64,000 nt of DNA from assembly GCA_037043455.1 (NCBI GenBank), contig JAWPHD010006754.1:62001-126000 (forward strand), in the 5' to 3' direction. The notes under the pieces are model-generated. The model had not been told where the DNA came from. It saw nothing but the letters and a program-made list of their open reading frames with translations, and made no database searches. Within the stretch, counting starts at the first letter, position 1; each line of letters opens with the position of its first letter. Both the position numbers and the translations under genes were made by a program. The stretch is from Cyrtodaria siliqua. Its lineage: Eukaryota; Mollusca; Bivalvia; Adapedonta; Hiatellidae. Below are positions 56,621 through 64,000 of this stretch, in pieces.

Positions 56621-59308
56621 GTTTGTGTTAGGCTGCTGTGGTCATTGAATGCTGCATTTCGTTCTGTTGTTTGTGTTAGGCTGACTGTGTTCATTGAATG
56701 CTGCATTTCGTACTGTTGTTTGTTTTAGACTGACTGTGGTCATTGAATGCTGCATTTCGTACTGTTGTTTGTGTTAGGCTGACTGTGTTCATTGAATGCT
56801 GCATTTCGTACTGTTGTTTGTTTTAGACTGACTGTGGTCATTGAATGCTACATTTCGTACTGTTGTTTGTGTTAGGCTGACTGTGGTCATTGAATGCTAC
56901 ATTTCGTACTGTTGTTTGTGTTAGGCTGACTGTGGTCATTGAATGCTACATTTCGTACTGTTGTTTGTGTTAGGCTGACTGTGTTCATTGAATGCTGCAT
57001 TTCGTACTGTTGTTTGTTTTAGACTGACTGTGGTCATTGAATGCTGCATTTCGTACTGTAGTTTGTGTTAGGCTGACTGTGTTCATTGAATGCTGCATTT
57101 CGTACTGTTGTTTGTTTTAGACTGACTGTGGTCATTGAATGCTGCATTTCGTACTGTTGTTTGTTTTAGACTGACTGTGGTCATTGAATGCTACATTTCG
57201 TACTGTTGTTTGTTTTAGACTGACTGTGTTCATTGAATGCTGCATTTCGTACTGTTGTTTGTGTTAGGCTGACTGTGTTCATTGAATGCTCCATTTCGTA
57301 CTGTTGTTTGTGTTAGGTTGACTGTGTTCATTGAATGCTGCATTTCGTACTGTTGTTTGTGTTAGGTTGACTGTGTTCATTGAATGCTGCATTTCGTACT
57401 GTTGTTTGTTTTAGACTGACTGTGGTCATTGAATGCTGCATTTCGTACTGTTGTTTGTGTTAGGCTGACTGTGTTCATTGAATGCTACATTTCGTACTGT
57501 TGTTTGTTTTAGACAGACTGTGGTCATTGAATGCTACATTTCGTACTGTTGTTTGTTTTAGACTGACTGTGTTCATTGAATGCTGCATTTCGTACTGTTG
57601 TTTGTGTTAGGCTGACTGTGTTCATTGAATGCTGCATTTCGTACTGTTGTTTGTGTTAGGTTGACTGTGTTCATTGAATGCTGCATTTCGTACTGTTGTT
57701 TGTGTTAGGTTGACTGTGTTCATTGAATGCTGCATTTCGTACTGTTGTTTGTTTTAGACTGACTGTGGTCATTGAATGCTACATTTCGTACTGTTGTTTG
57801 TGTTAGGCTGACTGTGGTCATTGAATGCTACATTTCGTACTGTTGTTTGTGTTAGGCTGACTGTGGTCATTGAATGCTACATTTCGTACTGTTGTTTGTG
57901 TTAGGTTGACTGTGGTCATTGAATGCTACATTTCGTACTGTTGTTTGTGGTATGCTGACTGTGCTCATTGAATGCTGCATTTCGTACTGTAGTTTGTGTT
58001 ATGCTGACTGTGTTCATTGAATGCTGCATTTCGTACTGTTGTTTGTGTTAGGTTGACTGTGGTCATTGAATGCTACATTTCGTACTGTTGTTTGTGTTAT
58101 GCTGACTGTGTTCAATGAATGCTACATTTCGTACTGTTGTTTGTTTTAGACTGACTGTGGTTATTGAATGCTGCATTTCGTACTGTTGTTTGTTTTAGAC
58201 TGACTGTGGTCATTGAATGCTGCATTTCGTACTGTTGTTTGTTTTAGACTGACTGTGGTCATTGAATGCTGCATTTCGTACTGTAGTTTGTGTTATGCTG
58301 ACTGTGTTCATTGAATGCTACATTTCGTACTGTTGTTTGTTTTAGACTGACTGTGGTCATTGAATGCTGCATTTCGTACTGTTGTTTGTTTTAGACTGAC
58401 TGTGGTCATTGAATGCTGCATTTCGTACTGTTGTTTGTTTTAGACTGACTCTGGTCATTGAATGCTGCATTTCGTACTGTTGTTTGTTTTAGACTGACTG
58501 TGGTCATTGAATGCTGCATTTCGTACTGTTGTTTGTTTTAGACTGACTGTGGTCATTGAATGCTGCATTTCGTACTGTTGTTTGTTTTAGACTGACTGTG
58601 GTCATTGAATGCAACATTTCGTACTGTTGTTTGTGTTAGGCTGACTGTGGTCATTGAATGCTACATTTCGTACTGTTGTTTGTGTTAGGCTGACTGTGGT
58701 CATTGAATGCTGCATTTCGTACTGTTGTTTGTGTTAGGCTGACTGTGGTCATTGAATGCAACATTTCGTACTGTTGTTTGTGTTAGGCTGACTGTGGTCA
58801 TTGAATGCTACAGTTCGTACTGTTGTTTGTGTTAGGTTGACTGTGGTCATTGAATGCTACATTTCGTACTGTTGTTTGTGTTAGGCTGACTGTGGTCATT
58901 GAATGCTACATTTCGTACTGTTGTTTGTGTTAGGCTGACTGTGGTCATTGAATGCTGCATTTCGTACTGTTGTTTGTGTTAGGCTGACTGTGGTCATTGA
59001 ATGCTACATTTCGTACTGTTGCTTGTGTTAGGCTGACTGTGGTCATTGAATGCTACATTTCGTACTGTTGTTTGTTTTAGACTGACTGTGGTCATTGAAT
59101 GCTGCATTTCGTACTGTTGTTTGTTTTAGACTGACTGTGGTCATTGAATGCTACATTTTGTACTGTTGTTTGTGTTAGGCTGACTGTGGTCATTGAATGC
59201 TACATTTCGTACTGTTGTTTGTTTTAGACTGACTGTGGTCATTGAATGCTACATTTCGTACTGTTGCTTGTGTTAGACTGACTGTGGTCATTGAATGCTA
59301 CATTTCCT
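56621..59308 (+). repeat. 49-bp minisatellite amplified from the PLE 3' tail
   Basis: About 55 units, each with 'gactgtggtcattgaatgct', 'gcatttcgtactgttgtttg' and either 'tgttaggct' or 'ttttagact'. The two head types and the 'gcatt/acatt' and 'gtggtc/gtgttc' variants form mixed runs, suggesting repeated block duplication. The last unit runs directly into 'tcctgtacgactt', the normal end of the PLE tail. Confidence 0.97.
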
Positions 59309-59398
59309 GTACGACTTTTTTTATCTACTTTTCAGATAAATATTTAACATTCAAATTATTTAATAGGGATCAGTTTTCATTTTAGCATAAATGTGGTA

Positions 59399-59421
59399 TT
59401 TATTCGTGGTATTTATTTATT
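59399..59421 (-). terminator. Poly(A) signals of the fucosyltransferase gene
   Basis: Three TTTATT words (59399-59404, 59412-59417, 59416-59421) read AATAAA on the minus strand, 65-85 bases after the stop codon. Confidence 0.6.
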
Positions 59422-59475
59422 CCATCCATCCGTCCGTCCATCCATCCATCAATCCCATCCATCCATCCATCCATT
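59420..59475 (+). repeat. (CCAT)n / (CCGT)n microsatellite
   Basis: 'tccatccatccgtccgtcca' and following units lie in the 3' UTR of the fucosyltransferase gene, between its stop codon and the PLE-derived array. Confidence 0.9.
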
Positions 59476-59485
59476 TATACATATA

Positions 59486-60643
59486 TTAAAGGGGCTTCCT
59501 TACCCCTACTTTTTCACACGTGTCATTCCGCACCCAGGCGTCCAGGTTTGATATCACTTGAGCTGATCTCTTTGGATCGTGTAAAGCGCGACACAAAATG
59601 CACGACCTACATTCATTTGAAATAGTATACTGTTTCTTCCATTCAAAGTAACTGTTGTACAGCGTTTCATTTTCACTAACAATATTTATGTATTCCGCCA
59701 GTGACTTTATATCTTTGAAATCGTGAATGTTGATGTAAGAATTTGGTATGACCAGAGATGAGTCCACGTGATTCCAATTAACGATTGGAATTTGTGACCT
59801 CTCCAACGCCGACCAATATTTCTCCGTTACATAATCCTTACAATTTGAGTTTTCAAAGGCCAGGTAGAATTTATACATTCCAACTAGCCTATCGCAAGAA
59901 TTATGTTCCAACGGATCGCCACATGTTTTATTGTAACATTTCCCAAACATGTCGATATTTACATATTTCTGTAAATCATTTACAGTTTTATATCTACGGC
60001 CAGCATCATTGCAATTACTCACTCTCCCAGCAATTTCTAAATGTTTCTCTTTGTGAAAATTACGATTTTTGAACTCCTTTGCAGCCTTGATAGCTTCAGT
60101 TTTATTAAGAATATGTGCGGAACCATATGGTGTAACCACCGTGGAATCTGGCCGGTACCACATCGTCCAGTTAAACAATCCATTGAACACTTTTATATCA
60201 CCAAACATATGCACCGGCGGTTCCTTATTCATAACAACCCATACCTGATCGAGGCGACGGTACGTGGGAAATTTTATTGTTTCCCTGGTTCCAATATTCC
60301 AATTATCTGGCCACAGAGAAGTGAGTTCGAAACTGAATGCGTCGCTTTCAGAGATGGTGTTCTTGTCATCAGTTACAACACACCTTACCGGGCATTGTTT
60401 TATACAATTTTCCTCTCCTCTTATGCTACTCATAGTTTCGTCTGCTGGAGTCCTCCAAAACAAAATATGTTTCACGTCGTTTACCCCAAACTCCCTATTT
60501 GGAACTGTCACGACGAATTGTAATTCCTTTTCGACCAATCGGTAATTTTGTGCCAAAAACAATACCAGAAGCATCACTGTCACTGTAAATCCAAGAATGT
60601 ACCGTCTGTTTTTGTATCGATACAATAATCCTAGTTTAGCCAT
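59486..60643 (-). CDS. Alpha-1,3-fucosyltransferase, GT10 family
   Basis: It encodes an intact 385-residue, intronless type II Golgi enzyme expected to move fucose from GDP-fucose to N-acetylglucosamine on glycans. It has a short cytosolic tail, a membrane anchor at about residues 14-32 (FTVTVMLLVLFLAQNY), a stem and a catalytic domain. Family signatures are FNWTMWYRPDS (157-167) with TPYGS, VSNCND (208-213), DMFGKC (231-236) and YKFYLAFENSNCKDYVTEKY (257-276). The C-terminal CRSCILCRALHD (345-356) carries the usual cysteines. Five N-glycosylation sequons are seen (158, 180, 238, 325, 373). The segment after the core, ERSQIPIVNWN, differs from the G-x-(I/V)PVV-x-G seen in most relatives, so the acceptor or donor pocket may be altered. 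The start has A at -3 and G at +4, and a TATTTAAA lies about 30 bases upstream. The family is clear; the exact linkage (Lewis type or core) cannot be told. Confidence 0.95.
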   Translation of the reverse strand: MAKLGLLYRYKNRRYILGFTVTVMLLVLFLAQNYRLVEKELQFVVTVPNREFGVNDVKHILFWRTPADETMSSIRGEENCIKQCPVRCVVTDDKNTISESDAFSFELTSLWPDNWNIGTRETIKFPTYRRLDQVWVVMNKEPPVHMFGDIKVFNGLFNWTMWYRPDSTVVTPYGSAHILNKTEAIKAAKEFKNRNFHKEKHLEIAGRVSNCNDAGRRYKTVNDLQKYVNIDMFGKCYNKTCGDPLEHNSCDRLVGMYKFYLAFENSNCKDYVTEKYWSALERSQIPIVNWNHVDSSLVIPNSYINIHDFKDIKSLAEYINIVSENETLYNSYFEWKKQYTISNECRSCILCRALHDPKRSAQVISNLDAWVRNDTCEKVGVRKPL

Positions 60644-61602
60644 TATAATTTAGTTACACAGCTAGTAAGCTTTTAAATAGTGAATCATGCACCGGATATA
60701 TATGATGCGTGTAAAACATATAAATAATGCAGTATACTCTTTATTCAAGGCACGTTTGCGAAATGTTATCGAACCGAGCCATGTGGTACGTACAACGTTT
60801 GTATTCTTATTCTTATTATAACTGATATTATAATTGGCAACACATCTGTCTATTATCATGTTCATTTGTTTACTTCACTATTTTCAACATCAACATATTT
60901 ATGCATTATATTAATTAATATAAATTACAGCACAAATGAATCCATAGCATCTTTCAAATGTGTATACATTACTTATACATTTTGACTCATAGGGTAGATA
61001 AAGTTTGTTTTTTTTGCTCGCCCTATGGCACCAGGCCTTTTGGCGAACTTTTTGACAACGTTTTATTGCTGAATAAAGATATTTGTATTTACAACATACT
61101 TCCTCTCATTGCATTTAATTGTATCCGCCTATATTGTATTGGCAAAAAACATTGTAATGTGTGTTGTAAATAAAAAAAATGATTTGAATTGAATTAAGTC
61201 TGAATTAATTATTATTATGACTGTAATGTGTTTCATTCACTACACTGTTATCATTGTTTGTATATAATAAAGTATTATCCTATATATTTAGGCCGAATAA
61301 AGACATCTATTATTTCTTACACGCTCTTGAAATACTTTTCTCACAATTTGTCAAACAGGTAGTCAGATCATTCGCCGATTACTTTGATTAAAACGAAGAA
61401 TGAATCATTTGTTTACGGTGTCTTTGTGTTGCCATATTAGTTTGGCGTAAACAATTAGCACCATCATGATTAAATAATACCTCTGCCATGTTTGTAATTG
61501 GCCAAAGTAGGTATACCCATTTAAAATTGTCGTGTTTTTTTTTATATTTGAAAGATCGCGAACAATTTTATTCTTCATGTGAATGTTATTCGTTTTAAAA
61601 AG
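60644..61602. other. Upstream of fucosyltransferase; retroelement 3' end at 60990-61195
   Basis: Positions 60990-61195 run from 'gctcgccctatggcaccagg' to an A run and 'gatttgaattgaattaa', a tail like those of SINE family B and the SINE at 20960. It probably marks an old retroelement end. No exon is seen. Confidence 0.4.
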
Positions 61603-62124
61603 TTTCAGTTTAATTTTTTATTCATGCTTAAACATACATGTTCATCACCAATACATTTAGCGGCAACAGTTACACACATATACTATGAGAAGAGTATGAT
61701 AAAACATAAACACGATATGAAATAATCTTCACCATATATGCAAAATACACACAGCTATAATTGTGTCAAATACATACAACAAACAGGGGGGACTAATTTC
61801 TATTCTAAACATAATTAATAGTCCATATACAAACCACAGCTTTGGTTGCACAGTTTATAGCACATGCATTAAATTGAGCAGCATATATAGCCTTTGGATA
61901 CTTTTTTGTTTATGAAAATGTTTGTCGATTCGGTTTTGGAACTCATATGGGAATTATATTGCTATGACTTGTACATATAATTCAATATATATGTACTTCG
62001 ATCTAAAAAATAATATTATCAGTTTCAGTTTTTATTCAGGCTCAAACATATATACATGTTCATCGACAATGCATTTGGCGGCAACAGTTACACACATATA
62101 CTATGAGAAGATTATGATAACAAG
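61603..62124 (+). repeat. Direct duplication of about 103 bp
   Basis: Positions 61603-61705 and 62020-62124 agree through 'gcggcaacagttacacacat' and 'atactatgagaaga'. The offset is about 417 bp. Both are followed by AT-rich noncoding DNA. Confidence 0.88.
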
Positions 62125-62183
62125 TTTTTTGACAGATATACATATAGTTTATAAGTAATAATGATACATTGACGTGATACGGT

Positions 62184-62342
62184 AAACGGACATTAGCCCC
62201 TAGGACAATGCATGATATTGCACATGCGGACAATAGCCCCTTAATTATTTTGCATATGCCCCTTCGCACTAGGACATTATCCCCTTCACTCTAGGACAAT
62301 AGCCCCTTCATGGTTTCGTTAAGGAGGACAATATCCCCTTCC
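62184..62342 (+). repeat. Degenerate 'aggacaatagccccttc' repeat
   Basis: About six imperfect copies with 'aggacattatccccttc' and 'aggacaatatccccttcc' variants at irregular spacing. Confidence 0.8.
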
Positions 62343-62452
62343 CTAGAACTTGTAAGTAATTAGGAATTGTTGAGATTATTGAAGAGCACCAATATTTATT
62401 CCTACTTCATCTTTCTTCAAAACTTAATAAATAGATAGAAGTTGGGATTGAC

Positions 62453-63560
62453 AAAAAAGGAACATCAAAGAAGTTTGGATTGACAGTTTTTATTGATAAT
62501 TAGTGTTGAATATATTTCTATAGATTTATTCATTTTGCATGAACAATGCCTTAAGGGTGACCACTGCTGAGGTTTTGGATTTTTGCACTTCCGGAAATTT
62601 ACATTCGTTATATTTCAAAAATTATAATAAAACTGGAAAAAATAATTATATACAGTAACAAACTCATGCCCAATAGGGATATTTTAGTGCAAAAAAAATG
62701 AACATTTTTTAGATTTTTTTTTTTACCTAACATTTTGTGCCCAAAATTGACAATTTTTAACATAAGCCAAAATGGGGGGTAGGGGTACAAAAGATGGTAT
62801 TTCTCAAAAACCGTTTAAGATATTCACTTAATTTAAACTTTATTACAAAGACATGTGTTAGGATATACAGAGACAGCAATACAAAGTATTGTTCCTATTA
62901 TTTGTTCCAGACCTATGCCGTTATATGTCAGAGCTCGTCGAAATCTAAAAAAGCACATTTTTTTCTCAGTTTTTATTGAATATCTTTCTTATATGCCCAA
63001 TTTTTATTGTTTCATTCTAAAACTCAGGTCTTATATATATTGTAGACAAAATATCTCAAAAAGTTAACTGTTCCTTTATCATGAAAAATTGATTTATCAC
63101 AAATTTAAAAATGCAATTTATAGTAAACTGGGTGGGGTAATGACAAGGGATGTAATAATTGTTCAGATGGTGATACAAATACCACAACTCTTAATTTTTC
63201 GTCCTAAAGTATGAACTATTACATTAAAAAAGACGGAAAATCGATACCTGTTCTGCAAACCACACTACACACATATAAGTTGCCATACACAATTTTCAGC
63301 TGATTCAGAATTTAAAACCACACTGTGAGAGTGTATTACTAAAGATTAATTTTGCGAAAAAGTTATATCACCGACCCATCATTATTTTTCCAGAAACTAA
63401 CTAGTAATATGTTAGTCTTCATAAAAAACAGGGAAATGAAAAATTCTTACTGTTCTGATATTCACCAGAGGGCACCCTTAATACAAATACTTTAACAAGT
63501 ATTTCATAAAAAAGGAACATCAAAGAAGTTTGGATTTACAGTTGTTATTGATAATTTTAT
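62453..63560 (+). repeat. Direct repeat of about 55 bp flanking a MITE
   Basis: 'aaaaaaggaacatcaaagaa' with 'gtttggattgacagttttta' at 62453-62515 recurs at 63508-63560 with a few changes. The MITE at 62551-63481 lies between the two. Confidence 0.85.
62551..63481. mobile_element. MITE with TTAAGGGTG termini, about 930 bp
   Basis: The left end TTAAGGGTGACCACTGCTGA and the right end (complement) TTAAGGGTGCCCTCTGGTGA match at 16 of 20 positions. TTAA at both outer edges fits a piggyBac- or Kolobok-type target. No transposase is inside; the short frames are AT-rich noise. Confidence 0.8.
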
Positions 63561-64000
63561 TGATAATTAGTTTTAAGTTTGTATTGACAATTTTTGTGAT
63601 AATTAGTGTTACTTGATAATGAATAAATTGGTATTTTATATAATTGTGTTTTTAACAAATGTGTAAAGGTAAGCTTTAATTATGGACACTGTTTACTCAT
63701 TTTCCAAACTGCTATGCCAAAGCATATATAGATAGATAGTTTATTTCAAAATCCAATAGGCACTAAGGCCCTTGTGGTACAAATACAGACATGAAAATAA
63801 CATGACAGACAGTGGAGAAGGTGATACAATTTTGAGTGAAATACTGTTGCTATACAACAAAATGCATATATAAATAGTACATGTATATCATTACAACATC
63901 AATTCGTATTACCTTTTTGGAAAAAGGTACTCATTTCTTTTATTAAAAGCCTTATAAATAAAAATAGCTAGATTTCTTATTTGCTTTTTACATGTAGAAT
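63561..64000. other. No recognised gene
   Basis: 'tttcaaaatccaataggcac' and 'aaggcccttgtggtaca' at 63745-63780 look like a retroelement 3' end on the minus strand, but no body is seen within the window. Confidence 0.35.

Noticed and set aside
47694..59308. CRISPR-like arrays
   Set aside because: Units are contiguous with no unique spacers of constant length, the genome is eukaryotic and no cas genes are present; these are minisatellites.
59785..60545. Plus-strand frames opposite the fucosyltransferase
   Set aside because: They are shadows of the real minus-strand gene and have no recognisable domain.

Overview
The window reads as animal nuclear DNA from a repeat-rich, AT-rich invertebrate genome, most likely a mollusc and probably a bivalve. 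This is inferred from the mix of elements: tRNA-headed SINEs, Penelope-like retroelement (PLE) remnants, a THAP-less DDE_Tnp_4 gene next to a YqaJ gene, palindromic foldback elements and very long minisatellites. No search was possible, so the species is open. There is no bacterial, organellar or intact viral content.

Only two loci look like live host genes. One is an intact intronless alpha-1,3-fucosyltransferase (GT10) on the minus strand at 59486-60643. The other is a predicted three-exon, 63-residue gene on the minus strand (coding exons 16854-16859, 16001-16077, 13490-13598) with canonical splice sites and compatible phases. Nearly everything else is mobile DNA and its debris.

Layout. 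1-3.3 kb: a short tandem repeat, a MITE and old repeats. 3.4-10.6 kb: a degraded two-gene DNA transposon of probable ISL2EU type. A SAP-SWIM-YqaJ gene lies on the plus strand and a DDE_Tnp_4 transposase on the minus strand, facing each other, with a SINE and a truncated LINE between them. 11-17 kb: the small gene, whose second intron holds two MITEs and a SINE piece. 17.5-22.7 kb: SINEs, old repeats and a broken integrase-core gene (20571-21940) split by a SINE with a 13-bp target duplication. 23-31 kb: an LTR-like piece, a rearranged PLE on the minus strand, coded minisatellites and a GIY-YIG scrap. 30.9-32.1 kb: a composite palindrome with 216-bp arms and a foldback element made of 'cgacattgcgata' units. 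32-48 kb: repeated PLE 3' tails, a LINE remnant, hairpins and several arrays. 47-59.3 kb: about 9.7 kb of minisatellite in five arrays. 59.5-60.6 kb: the fucosyltransferase. 61-64 kb: a MITE and repeats.

The most interesting pattern is that mobile elements appear to seed the minisatellites. A 354-bp TTAA-flanked element at 15341-15694 has a second copy at 49068-55336 that has grown to 6.3 kb, because two short pieces of it were amplified. One of these pieces is its own 17-bp terminal inverted repeat, now present in about 130 copies. A PLE family shows the same behaviour. Four of its six recognisable 3' tails run into or contain a tandem array, the 2.7-kb array at 56621-59308 is built from a 49-bp piece of the PLE 3' tail, and a 23-bp coding piece is amplified inside another PLE copy at about 40.9 kb.
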